In this document: one piece after another, positions 42,032-50,260 of the stretch
How positions within the stretch are numbered: the stretch's first letter is position 1
How the letters are laid out: each line of letters starts with the position of its first letter
DNA from: Streptomyces humidus
Lineage (GTDB): Bacteria; Actinomycetota; Actinomycetes; Streptomycetales; Streptomycetaceae
Length of the DNA stretch: 64,000 nucleotides
NCBI RefSeq assembly: GCF_014649655.1
Contig: NZ_BMTL01000035.1
Coordinates: 44,211 to 108,210 of the forward strand
Reading direction: 5' to 3'
Position numbers and translations under genes: made by a program
Notes under the pieces: model-generated
Seen by the model: only the letters and a program-made list of their open reading frames with translations
What the model was told of the DNA's origin: nothing
Database searches by the model: none

Positions 42032-42493
42032 TCAGGCCAGTCCGTCCCCGGCGATCCGCAGCAGCAGCGCGTGCAGTATCTCGCGTTCGGCGGCGTCGAG
42101 GGGGTTCAGCAGCTCGTTCGTCACCCGCAGGCCCGCCTCGTCGGTGCCGCGCAGGAAGGCGAGGCCCTGTGCGGTGAGCGCCACGATCCGGCTGCGCCGG
42201 TCGTCCGGGGCCGGCCGGCGTTCGGCGAAGCCCAGCTTCTCCAGGTCGTCGACCAGGCCGACGATCGCGCTGGGGTCGTAGCCGAGCCGCACGCTCAGCT
42301 CGCGCTGGAGGGCTCCCTCGGAGGTGGCCAGGAACCGCAGCACCGCGTAATGGCGCAGCCGCAGCCCGGACTCCTGGAGGAAGGTGTTGAACAGCTGGCC
42401 CGAGCGCAGGCCCAGGCGGTAGAGCAGGTAGCCCGTGTCCGCGTGCAGTCCGCGCATCCACGGCTCGTCCACGTCGATCGAGGCGGCGTCCAC
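42032..42493 (-). CDS. MarR-family transcriptional regulator
   Basis: A MarR-type winged-helix regulator of 153 residues from the GTG at 42493 (AGGA 8 nt upstream). Helix 1 region GYLLYRLGLRSGQLFNTFL, recognition region LQRELSVRLGYDPSAIVGLVDDLEKLG, and wing RRPAPDDRRSRIVALT are all present. The frame continues to 42616, but the extra N-terminus is Pro-rich and atypical. It diverges from the SDR operon; direct repeats overlapping that operon's -35 box are the likely binding site. It probably responds to a phenolic or CoA-ester ligand, as many MarR regulators of aromatic catabolism do. Confidence 0.88.
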   Translation of the reverse strand: MDAASIDVDEPWMRGLHADTGYLLYRLGLRSGQLFNTFLQESGLRLRHYAVLRFLATSEGALQRELSVRLGYDPSAIVGLVDDLEKLGFAERRPAPDDRRSRIVALTAQGLAFLRGTDEAGLRVTNELLNPLDAAEREILHALLLRIAGDGLA

Positions 42494-42596
42494 TGCGTTG
42501 TCCTGGCGGGCGATGGCGGGCTCCCTGGGTTCGGTCCCCGGTGGCGGGGGGCGGTTCTCCGTACAGATTGCAGCATGACGCACCCGAAGGTGGACA

Positions 42597-42632
42597 ACAA
42601 CTATTGACGACGACAATTATTGCTCTTAGCTT
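42597..42632 (+). promoter_or_regulatory. Promoter and MarR-type sites of the SDR operon
   Basis: ACAACTATTG (42597-42606) and ACAATTATTG (42613-42622) are 16 bp apart, about 1.5 helix turns. TTGACG (42604-42609) with TAGCTT (42627-42632) at 17-bp spacing forms a good promoter that these repeats overlap. It is an A/T island in GC-rich DNA. Confidence 0.65.
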
Positions 42633-42700
42633 CGATCCTGCAGTCGCGTCCCGAGCGACGCGAAGTCGCACCCATGACACCCATGTGAAGGGACACCGTC

Positions 42701-43618
42701 GTGCCCAGCATCGATCTCACCGGCAAGGTCGCCGTCGTCACCGGCAGCGGCCGGGGCCTCGGCCTCGCCTACGCCCATGCCCTGGCCGCCCACGGCGCCG
42801 CCGTGGTCGTCAACGACGTCGACGAGGCGGTGGCCGAGCAGGCCGTGAAGTCCATCGTCGAGGCCGGCGGCAGGGCCGTCGCCGAGGTCGTCCCGGTCGG
42901 CACGACCGAGGCCGCCGAGCGGCTGGTGGACCGTGCCGTGCGGGAGTTCGGGCGGCTCGACGTCCTGGTCACCAACGCGGGCATCCTGCGCGACAAGGTC
43001 CTGTGGAAGATGACCGACGACGACTTCGACGCGGTGATCGCCACCCACCTCAAGGGCACCTTCACCTGCGCCCGCGCCGCCGCCGTGCGGATGCGCGAGC
43101 AGGGCGACGGCGGCACGCTGATCCTCGTCGGCTCCCCGGCCGGCCAGCGCGGGAACTTCGGCCAGACGAACTACGCCGCCGCCAAGGCAGGCATCGCCGC
43201 CTTCGCCCGCACCTGGTCCATGGAACTGGGCCGCGCGGGCATCACCGTCAACGCGATCGTCCCGGTGGCCGCCACCGCCATGACCGAGACGATCCCCGCT
43301 TTCGCCCCGTACATCGAGGCGCTGAAGAACGGGGAGCCGTTCCCGGACTTCCTGCGCAAGGGCGAGGGCTTCGGCACCCCCGAGGACTGCGCGGCCCTGG
43401 TGCCCTTCCTGGCCTCCGAGGCCGCCCGGGGCATCACCGGCCAGGCCATCGGCATCGGCGGCGACAAGGTGGCACTCTGGTCGCATCCGCAGGAGATCCG
43501 CGCTGCCTACGCCGACGGCGGCTGGACACCGGAGAGCCTGGCCGACGCCTTCCCCACCTCGGTCGGCGCCGAGCTCCAGACGGTCGGCATCCCGGCCCCC
43601 ACGTTCCCGGAGGCGTGA
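42701..43618 (+). CDS. Short-chain dehydrogenase/reductase
   Basis: A 305-residue SDR of the 3-hydroxyacyl-CoA dehydrogenase/MFE type. The cofactor motif is VVTGSGRGLGLAYA (TGxxxGxG). NAG is present in LVTNAGILRD, Ser in ILVGSPAG, and the YxxxK motif is YAAAKAG. It starts with GTG, with AAGGGA upstream. It is the first gene of an operon with an amidohydrolase, an acyl-CoA ligase and a MaoC hydratase. In that setting it likely oxidises a 3-hydroxyacyl-CoA formed by the MaoC protein. The closing residues after 230 are longer than in minimal SDRs. Confidence 0.88.
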   Translation: MPSIDLTGKVAVVTGSGRGLGLAYAHALAAHGAAVVVNDVDEAVAEQAVKSIVEAGGRAVAEVVPVGTTEAAERLVDRAVREFGRLDVLVTNAGILRDKVLWKMTDDDFDAVIATHLKGTFTCARAAAVRMREQGDGGTLILVGSPAGQRGNFGQTNYAAAKAGIAAFARTWSMELGRAGITVNAIVPVAATAMTETIPAFAPYIEALKNGEPFPDFLRKGEGFGTPEDCAALVPFLASEAARGITGQAIGIGGDKVALWSHPQEIRAAYADGGWTPESLADAFPTSVGAELQTVGIPAPTFPEA

Positions 43619-44541
43619 TGAGCCCCGCCACGCCCCCCGCCGGCGCCCCTTCCGCGCACCCTCCGATGAACGTCGGCGACCTGGTCGCGATCGACGTCCA
43701 CACCCACGCGGAGGTGTCCTCCAAGGGCCACTCCTCGCTGGACGACGACCTGCACGACGCCTCCTCCGCCTACTTCAAGGTCGAGGGGAAGCGGAAGCCC
43801 ACCCTGGAGGAGACGGCCCGGTACTACCGGGAGCGGAGGATGGCCGCCGTGATCTTCACGGTGGACGCCGAGTCCGCCACCGGCACCGCGCCGGTCCCCA
43901 ACGAGGAGGTGGCCGAGGCGGCCGCCGCCAACGCCGACGTGCTCATCCCCTTCGCCTCCATCGACCCCTTCCGGGGGAAGGCGGGCGTGCGGCAGGCCCG
44001 GCGCCTGGTCGAGGAGTACGGGGTGAAGGGCTTCAAGTTCCACCCCAGCATCCAGGGCTTCTTCCCGAACGACCGCTCGGTGGCGTACGACCTGTACGAG
44101 GTGATCGAGGAGACGGGCGCCATCGCCCTGTTCCACACCGGTCAGACCGGCATCGGCGCGGGCGTCCCGGGTGGCGGCGGGATCAGGCTCAAGTACTCCA
44201 ACCCCCTCCACGTGGACGACGTGGCGGCCGACTTCCCCCACCTCAAGATCATCCTGGCGCATCCGTCCTTCCCCTGGCAGGACGAGGCCCTCGCCGTCGC
44301 CACGCACAAGCCGGGCGTGCACATCGACCTGTCCGGCTGGTCGCCGAAGTACTTCCCGCCGCAGCTCGTGCAGTACGCGAACACGCTGCTCAAGGACAAG
44401 GTGCTCTTCGGCTCCGACTTCCCCGTCCTCACCCCCGACCGCTGGCTCGCCGACTTCGACAAGCTGACGATCAAGGACGAGGTGAAGCCGAAGATCCTCA
44501 AGGAGAACGCCGCCCGGCTGCTCGGGCTGACCACACCGTAA
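43618..44541 (+). CDS. Amidohydrolase-2 family protein (metal-dependent hydrolase/decarboxylase type)
   Basis: A 307-residue TIM-barrel amidohydrolase of the ACMS-decarboxylase/gamma-resorcylate-decarboxylase-like group. Metal-binding features are AIDVHTHAEV (HxH), KGFKFHPSIQGFFPND, a mid-barrel His in LFHTGQTG, LAHPSFPW, and the Asp of LFGSDFPV. Members perform non-oxidative decarboxylation or hydrolysis of aromatic or acidic ring compounds. Its ATG shares one base with the SDR stop (TGATG). Together with the ligase, MaoC and SDR genes it suggests degradation of an aromatic or alicyclic carboxylic acid. The precise substrate is unknown. Confidence 0.85.
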   Translation: MSPATPPAGAPSAHPPMNVGDLVAIDVHTHAEVSSKGHSSLDDDLHDASSAYFKVEGKRKPTLEETARYYRERRMAAVIFTVDAESATGTAPVPNEEVAEAAAANADVLIPFASIDPFRGKAGVRQARRLVEEYGVKGFKFHPSIQGFFPNDRSVAYDLYEVIEETGAIALFHTGQTGIGAGVPGGGGIRLKYSNPLHVDDVAADFPHLKIILAHPSFPWQDEALAVATHKPGVHIDLSGWSPKYFPPQLVQYANTLLKDKVLFGSDFPVLTPDRWLADFDKLTIKDEVKPKILKENAARLLGLTTP

Positions 44542-44553
44542 GGGGCTTGGAAG

Positions 44554-46059
44554 ATGCGCAACGAGGGACTGGGGTCCTGGCCCGCACGCCGGGCCCGCAA
44601 GACCCCGCACCGCACGGCCCTGATCCACGACGACCGGCCGACGGACTACGCCACGCTGTACACCCGCACCACGCGGCTGGCGCACGCCCTGCGCGACCGG
44701 GGCGTACGGCGCGGCGACCGCATCGCCTACCTCGGCCCCAACCACCCCGCCTACCTGGAGACCCTGTTCGCCGCCGGCACGCTCGGCGCGGTCTTCGTCC
44801 CCCTCAACACCCGCCTCGCCGGCCCTGAGATCGCCTACCAGCTGGCGGACTCCGGAGCCAAGGCCCTCGTCTACGGCCCTTCCCACGCGGGCCTGGTCGC
44901 CGGACTCCCCGGGAACTCGGACGTCCGCACGTACGTCGAGGTCGGCGCCGAGTACGAGGAGGCGCTCGACGCGGCCTGCGACGAGCCGATCGACACCCCG
45001 GTCGCCCTCGACGACACCTGCATCATCATGTACACCTCGGGGACGACCGGCCGCCCCAAGGGCGCCATGCTCACGCACGGCAACCTCATCTGGAACGCGG
45101 TCAACGTCCTCGTCGACATCGACCTGATCGCCGACGAACGCGCCCTGGTCTCCGCCCCGTTGTTCCACACCGCGGGCCTGAACATGCTGACGCTGCCGGT
45201 GCTCCTCAAGGGCGGTTGCTGCGTCCTGGTCGAGGCCTTCGACCCGGCGGCGACCCTCGACCTGATCGAGCGTCACCGGATCACCTTCATGTTCGGGGTC
45301 CCGACGATGTTCGAGCAGGTGGCCCGGCACCCGCGCTGGCCGGACGCGGACCTGTCGTCGCTGCGGGTCCTGACCTGCGGCGGATCCCCGGTGTCGACGC
45401 CGCTGATCGCCGCGTACCAGGAACGCGGACTCACCTTCCTTCAGGGCTACGGAATGACCGAGGCGTCGCCCGGCACGCTGTTCCTGGACGCCGAGCACGC
45501 GATCAGCAAGGCGGGCTCGGCCGGCGTTCCGCACTTCTTCAGCGACGTACGCGTCCTGCGCCCCGACCTCACCCCGGTCGACGTGGGCGAGACGGGGGAG
45601 ATCGTCGTCCGCGGACCGCACGTCATGCCCGGCTACTGGGGGCTGCCCGAGGAGACGGCCGCCGCCTTCGCCGACGGCTGGTTCCGCAGCGGCGACGCGG
45701 CCCGGGTCGACGAGGACGGGTACGTGCACATCGTCGACCGCATCAAGGACATGATCATCTCCGGTGGGGAGAACGTCTATCCCGCCGAGATCGAGGACCT
45801 GCTCCTCACCCACCCCGACATCGTGGAGTGCGCGGTCATCGGCGTGCCCGACGACAAGTGGGGCGAGGTGCCGCGCGCCGTGGTCGTGCCCCGCGAGGGC
45901 GCCCGGCTCGACCCCGAGGACGTGCTGGCCATGCTGGCCGGACGGCTCGCCAAGTACAAGATCCCCAAGTCGGTGGTGGTGGCGGACGAACTCCCGCGCA
46001 CCGCCTCCGGAAAGCTGCTGAAGTCCCGGGTGCGCTCCCGGTTCGGCACCGAATCCTGA
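44554..46059 (+). CDS. AMP-forming acyl-CoA synthetase
   Basis: A 501-residue ANL-superfamily ligase. The ATP-binding P-loop YTSGTTGRPKGAMLTHG starts near residue 160. QGYGMTE, the hinge-region SGGENVYPAEIEDLLL, and the catalytic lysine in RTASGKLLKS near the C-terminus are all present. It converts a carboxylic acid to its CoA thioester via an acyl-adenylate. It lies 12 bp after the amidohydrolase gene and 25 bp before maoC, within the MarR/IclR-flanked operon. Length and motifs are those of medium-chain or aromatic acid ligases; specificity cannot be fixed from sequence. Confidence 0.92.
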   Translation: MRNEGLGSWPARRARKTPHRTALIHDDRPTDYATLYTRTTRLAHALRDRGVRRGDRIAYLGPNHPAYLETLFAAGTLGAVFVPLNTRLAGPEIAYQLADSGAKALVYGPSHAGLVAGLPGNSDVRTYVEVGAEYEEALDAACDEPIDTPVALDDTCIIMYTSGTTGRPKGAMLTHGNLIWNAVNVLVDIDLIADERALVSAPLFHTAGLNMLTLPVLLKGGCCVLVEAFDPAATLDLIERHRITFMFGVPTMFEQVARHPRWPDADLSSLRVLTCGGSPVSTPLIAAYQERGLTFLQGYGMTEASPGTLFLDAEHAISKAGSAGVPHFFSDVRVLRPDLTPVDVGETGEIVVRGPHVMPGYWGLPEETAAAFADGWFRSGDAARVDEDGYVHIVDRIKDMIISGGENVYPAEIEDLLLTHPDIVECAVIGVPDDKWGEVPRAVVVPREGARLDPEDVLAMLAGRLAKYKIPKSVVVADELPRTASGKLLKSRVRSRFGTES

Positions 46060-46084
46060 ACAACTCTCCTGTGAGGAACGGCAT

Positions 46085-46540
46085 ATGAGCATCACCGTCA
46101 ACGGACTCGACGAGCTGAAGAAGCTGGCCGGAAGCGAACTGGGCACCAGCGAGTGGATCGAGGTCACCCAGGAGCGCATCGACACGTTCGCCGACGCGAC
46201 CGGCGACCACCAGTGGATCCACGTCGACCCGCAGAAGGCGGCGGCGGGTCCCTTCGGCGCGCCGATCGCCCACGGCTACCTCACGCTGTCCCTGTTCATC
46301 CCGCTGTTCACCGAACTGCTGGACGTCCAGGGCGTCACCACGAAGGTCAACTACGGGCTGAACAAGGTGCGCTTCCCCTCGCCGGTGAAGGTCGGTTCGC
46401 GGATCCGGCTGGTCGCCAAGCTGGCCGAGGTCGAGGACGTGCCGGGCGGGGTGCAGATCACCGTCGACGGGGCGATCGAGATCGAGGGCGGCGCGAAGCC
46501 CGCGGCGGTGCTGCAGAGCCTGTCGCGTTTCTACGCGTGA
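46085..46540 (+). CDS. MaoC-family enoyl-CoA hydratase
   Basis: A 151-residue hot-dog-fold protein with the hydratase-2 motif FADATGDHQWIHVDPQKA (catalytic Asp and His) and the following GPFGAPIAHGYLTLSL. It hydrates a trans-2-enoyl-CoA to a 3-hydroxyacyl-CoA, which the operon's SDR could then oxidise. GGAAC precedes the ATG. It is the last gene of the operon; a hairpin at 46590-46625 follows. Confidence 0.92.
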   Translation: MSITVNGLDELKKLAGSELGTSEWIEVTQERIDTFADATGDHQWIHVDPQKAAAGPFGAPIAHGYLTLSLFIPLFTELLDVQGVTTKVNYGLNKVRFPSPVKVGSRIRLVAKLAEVEDVPGGVQITVDGAIEIEGGAKPAAVLQSLSRFYA

Positions 46541-46589
46541 GCTGACATGCCGTGGAGCCGCGACGCCGGGGCGGCCCGGCTCGTGGTGG

Positions 46590-46625
46590 AACCGCGCGAC
46601 CGTCGTGATGGCCGGTCGCGCGGTT
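46590..46625. terminator. Bidirectional terminator between maoC and the PHP gene
   Basis: A perfect 13-bp stem (46590-46602 with 46613-46625) around a 10-nt loop, centred between convergent genes whose stops are 50 and 30 bp away. Confidence 0.8.
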
Positions 46626-46654
46626 TCCGCGCTCCTGTCGGGCGCGGGCGACGC

Positions 46655-48322
46655 TCAGCCGGCCACGTCCACGAAGACCGGGTTGGAGTAGAACCAGGTG
46701 TCCGCCCACGGGTCGCCGTTGCCCGGCTCGTGCGGGACCGGGCCGTGCGGGTCGACGGACGCGCCCAGGTAACCGGTTGCGTTCCGGTTGCCGTCGCTGC
46801 CGCGCAGCCGGACGTAGAAGGACTCGTCGCCCACGGTGACCGGGACGCGCAGGGTGTACGTCCCCTTGCGGCCGCTCACGTCGGTCGTGCGCACGACCCT
46901 GGTGTCGGGGGCCCGCCAGGCGTCCCGGTCGGACACCGGGCCGCGCACCGCGCCCCGGATCACGTCCACGTGCGCCAACTCGGGCAGGATCCCGTGCGGG
47001 TTGGGTCGCGAGGCGCTGGTCACGGTGATGTCGAGGGTGAGCTTCTCGCCCCTGCGCACCCGCAGCCGGCCGCCGAGGGTCACTCCGCGCCCGCCGCCGT
47101 GCTCGCGCCGCAGCCGCACCTCCAGGCCGTCCAGCAGATGCCCGTGGTCCAGCCAGACCCGGCCCTCGCGCAGCCCCGTCATCACCGCGCGGTAGCCGTG
47201 ACGGGTCACGCCCACATGAGTGCGGCTGAACTGGCCCGGCCAGAAGTCGCTGCCCGGCTGCGGGGCGCCGGTGTCCACCGGGGCCGGCAGCTTTCCGGTG
47301 GTGTCGAAGTTCTGCCCGGCCGGCCAGTCGCCGTTCTTCCAGGTGTCGAAGACCGTCCGGTGGTTGTCGGAGTTGGTCGTGATCGAGAACAGCCTGCCCT
47401 CTGCCAGCATCGAGTCCCACAGACCGCCCACGGTCGCGGTCGCCCAGTCGAAGCCCCCGTACGTGAGGTAGGCGTCCGCCGGGTAGCCCGCCCAGGACTG
47501 GGCCGACGGCCTGTTCTCGTACTCGCCGCGGACGGACGTCGCCCCCCGCAGGCCGGGGATCGCCGCGCCCTGGGCGCCGGGCGCGCCCTCCATGCCGATC
47601 ATGATCTCGGGGGCCGCGTCGCGCCAGGCGCGCATCTCGTGCGGCGAGTCGATGCCCAGGCGCAGCGGGTGGTTGGCGAGCACGAGGACGTCGTCGACGT
47701 AGCCCGTGCGGCGCTGCTCGGCCAGCCACTTGATCGCCCTGACGGCGTGCGCCTCGTTGCGGGCGGTGTCGGCCGCCCCGGCGGAGCCCTCGGTGTAGCC
47801 GAGCAGCTTGCCGTCGTAGGCCAGCTCGAACTTCGTGAGCAGGTCGGCCTCGTGCGGGCCGGGCGCGGCGAACACCGTGCAGTGCTCGGCGGCCGGGATG
47901 TACCACTCCAGGCCCTGGAAGATCAGCTGGCGCGGGTTCGCCGCACGGGCCTTGAGGATCTCCTCGTGCTCGAGCGCGGCGCCGTGGGAGGCGTGCCCGA
48001 AGTTGGAGTGCTCGTTGAACACCATCCAGTCCAGTCCGTACCGTGCGGCGGCCCTGGCCTGCTGGGAGAAGGTGTACTTCGCGTCGTGGCTGTACACGGA
48101 GTGGACGTGGTGGTCGCCCACCAGGTAGGCGAGACGCGGGTCCTCGCCGCCGTGGCCCCCGCCGGTGGCGGCGGTGGCCGGGGCGGCCGCGCCGCCCAGC
48201 GCGAACGCTGCGCCGAACAGGCCTGCCCGGCGTATGAGTTGACGTCTCGACACGCCCTGAGGGTCGAGGTCGGCGGGGGCGACCGCCGGGTCGGCCCAGA
48301 CGGGCAGCTGCTGCTCGGTCAT
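46655..48322 (-). CDS. Tat-exported PHP-domain hydrolase (CehA/McbA-like)
   Basis: A 555-residue protein. The N-terminus carries a Tat signal (SRRQLIRRAGLFGAAFALGG, cleavage after ATA). The PHP domain begins VGDHHVHSVYSHDAKYTF, with the H-x-H metal pair, NEHSNFGHA, and a late ITTNSDNH motif. A C-terminal beta-rich domain of about 150 residues follows. PHP enzymes hydrolyse phosphoesters; the CehA/McbA branch also includes esterase activity. It is the last gene of the kinase-transporter-galactosidase operon, overlapping the metallophosphoesterase stop by 4 bp. Two exported hydrolases in a row suggest processing of a phosphorylated glycan outside the membrane (inference). Confidence 0.85.
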   Translation of the reverse strand: MTEQQLPVWADPAVAPADLDPQGVSRRQLIRRAGLFGAAFALGGAAAPATAATGGGHGGEDPRLAYLVGDHHVHSVYSHDAKYTFSQQARAAARYGLDWMVFNEHSNFGHASHGAALEHEEILKARAANPRQLIFQGLEWYIPAAEHCTVFAAPGPHEADLLTKFELAYDGKLLGYTEGSAGAADTARNEAHAVRAIKWLAEQRRTGYVDDVLVLANHPLRLGIDSPHEMRAWRDAAPEIMIGMEGAPGAQGAAIPGLRGATSVRGEYENRPSAQSWAGYPADAYLTYGGFDWATATVGGLWDSMLAEGRLFSITTNSDNHRTVFDTWKNGDWPAGQNFDTTGKLPAPVDTGAPQPGSDFWPGQFSRTHVGVTRHGYRAVMTGLREGRVWLDHGHLLDGLEVRLRREHGGGRGVTLGGRLRVRRGEKLTLDITVTSASRPNPHGILPELAHVDVIRGAVRGPVSDRDAWRAPDTRVVRTTDVSGRKGTYTLRVPVTVGDESFYVRLRGSDGNRNATGYLGASVDPHGPVPHEPGNGDPWADTWFYSNPVFVDVAG

Positions 48323-50196
48323 GATGATCCTCGTGGCGTGGGTCGGTGGTTCAAGAAGGACGTGACGGGTAGCGCACGTTCGACGATGCGCACGTCGCCG
48401 AGGCGGCCGTGCAGGATCTGGTCGATCCGGCCGCCGTACTCGTAGCCGCCGAGCAGCCACGGCAGCCCGACGGAGGCGATGCCGACGGCCGCCGCCTTCG
48501 GGTTGCGCACCACCCGGCAGCCTTCGACGTACAGCGTGGTGTGCCGGCCGTCGTTGACGACCGCGAGGTGCCGCCAGGTCTCCAGCGGGGTCTCCTGACC
48601 CCAGTTGGTGGCGATCCCCTGCTGGTTCAGCGGACGCATCGCCCACTGCGGTTCCCGGTCGTCGGAGAGGGAGAGGGTGGCCAGCGGCTCGTCGGGGTCG
48701 TCGGCGGTCTTCCCCGCGGCACCGCCGGTGCCGGTGCGGCCGACCAGTCCCGACCAGGCGTGGTGTGCGGGGTCCCAGTCGGCCGGGAGACGGTAGAACG
48801 CCTCGATGGTGTAACCGTTGCTGAACGTCGCGGAGTTGAGGGGGGCCTTGTCGACCGTGCGCAGGTACGCGCCCTTCAGCGGGGACTTGTACCCCTGGAA
48901 CTCCAGGCTGCCGTGTCCGGGCTGGTCGGGGTGATGGTCGGACGACCAGCTCAGCGCCCCGCCGCCCACGGTGACCACCGTGAGGTCGTTGCCGCGTCCG
49001 GACAGGTCCCGCACGGTGCCGCCCACCGCCGTGCCGTCGCCGTGGCCGTCGAAGCGCCAGTAGGCGACCGTGTCGGGCACCAGGACCCTCGCCGCGGGCC
49101 GCGGGGGACGCGGCGGGACCGGGTCGAAGCCGGCGAAGCGGGCGGCGAAGTCGATGCCGACCGTGAACCGGTCGGCGTCGCCGCTCAGTTCGCTCTCCTG
49201 CCGCTCCAGCTCGTTGAGCCCCTCGGCGGCCCGGCCGAGGATCCACGGGGAGACCGTCTCGACGTCGATGACGTTCCGGTCGAGGTCGAAGCGGTAGAGG
49301 CGGATCATCGCGGCGCCGCCGAAGTAACGGTTCTGATAGTTCGTCAGATGCAGATGGACGTCATGCCCGGCCGCGTTCCTGCGCGTCGCCCGGCCCGCGG
49401 GCCAGTAGTGGCCGTTGAGGGTGAGGAAGATCTGGTCGTGGTCGGCGATCAGCCGGTCCCACAGCTGCTGTCCGTACGCCGAGAGGGAGTCATCCCGGGC
49501 GACCAGCTCGTGCGTGGTCAGGACCACGGGGGTCCTCGGGTGCCGGGCCAGGACGTCGGCGGCCCAGGCGTACCCCTGGTCCGACAGCCGCCAGTCCAGC
49601 GCCAGCACCATCCACTCCCGCCCGGCCGCCCGGAACAGGTGGAAGGAGTTGTAGCCGTCGGGGGAGGCCCCGCCGAACGTGGGCTTCCCCCGGAAACGCC
49701 GCGGTCCGAAGGCGTCCAGGTACGGGGTCGCGCCGCGCTGGTCGGTCGTGGACGACTTCACGTCGTGGTTGCCGGCCAGGACGCTGTAGCCGACCCCGCG
49801 CCGGTCGAGCAGGGCGAACGCCTCGCTGATCGCGGCGATCTCGCTCTTCGTCCCGTTCTGGGTGAGGTCGCCCAGGTGGGACAGGAACACGAGGTTCTCG
49901 TGCCCGCCCTGATCGAGGAGGTAGCGCAGGGACGCCTCGACCGGCGCCCTGTCGATGCTGGGGCCGTCGAAGAGGTACTGCGTGTCGGGCATGACGGCGA
50001 GCGTGAAGCGGCGGCTGTCGGGATCGGGGCGCCACCGGGCGGCGGACGCCTCGGCGGCAGCCGCCTCCGCCGTGGCCGGCAGGGTCAGCCCGGCCGTGGC
50101 GGCTGCGCCGAGCAGGGCGGTGGCCCTCAGGAAACCGCGTCTTCCGGCACCGGCCTGCGCGGCCTCGCCCTGGTCGTGGGCATGCGAAGTACACAC
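48319..50196 (-). CDS. Tat-exported calcineurin-like phosphoesterase with LamG-like domain
   Basis: A 625-residue protein. A Tat-type signal (GRRGFLRATALLGAAATAG) precedes a metallophosphoesterase domain with MPDTQY, SHLGDLTQNG, AGNHDVKS, TTHE and LNGHYW (the canonical D-x-H, GDxx, GNHD, GHxH-like metal ligands). From about residue 395 a concanavalin/LamG-type jelly-roll begins (VAYWRFDGHGDG, later TIEAFYRLP, WAMRPLNQQ), probably binding carbohydrate. The GTG start at 50196 has GGAG 6 nt upstream. Combining a phosphoesterase with a glycan-binding fold, in an operon with a sugar importer and glycosidases, points to phosphoglycan processing, possibly phosphate removal before uptake. Confidence 0.87.
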   Translation of the reverse strand: MCTSHAHDQGEAAQAGAGRRGFLRATALLGAAATAGLTLPATAEAAAAEASAARWRPDPDSRRFTLAVMPDTQYLFDGPSIDRAPVEASLRYLLDQGGHENLVFLSHLGDLTQNGTKSEIAAISEAFALLDRRGVGYSVLAGNHDVKSSTTDQRGATPYLDAFGPRRFRGKPTFGGASPDGYNSFHLFRAAGREWMVLALDWRLSDQGYAWAADVLARHPRTPVVLTTHELVARDDSLSAYGQQLWDRLIADHDQIFLTLNGHYWPAGRATRRNAAGHDVHLHLTNYQNRYFGGAAMIRLYRFDLDRNVIDVETVSPWILGRAAEGLNELERQESELSGDADRFTVGIDFAARFAGFDPVPPRPPRPAARVLVPDTVAYWRFDGHGDGTAVGGTVRDLSGRGNDLTVVTVGGGALSWSSDHHPDQPGHGSLEFQGYKSPLKGAYLRTVDKAPLNSATFSNGYTIEAFYRLPADWDPAHHAWSGLVGRTGTGGAAGKTADDPDEPLATLSLSDDREPQWAMRPLNQQGIATNWGQETPLETWRHLAVVNDGRHTTLYVEGCRVVRNPKAAAVGIASVGLPWLLGGYEYGGRIDQILHGRLGDVRIVERALPVTSFLNHRPTPRGSS

Positions 50197-50260
50197 GTGT
50201 TGCTCCGTTGCGAAGTCCGTTACCGGAAAAGGTGGTTCAGAGGAAGCTCGGAGGATGCGC

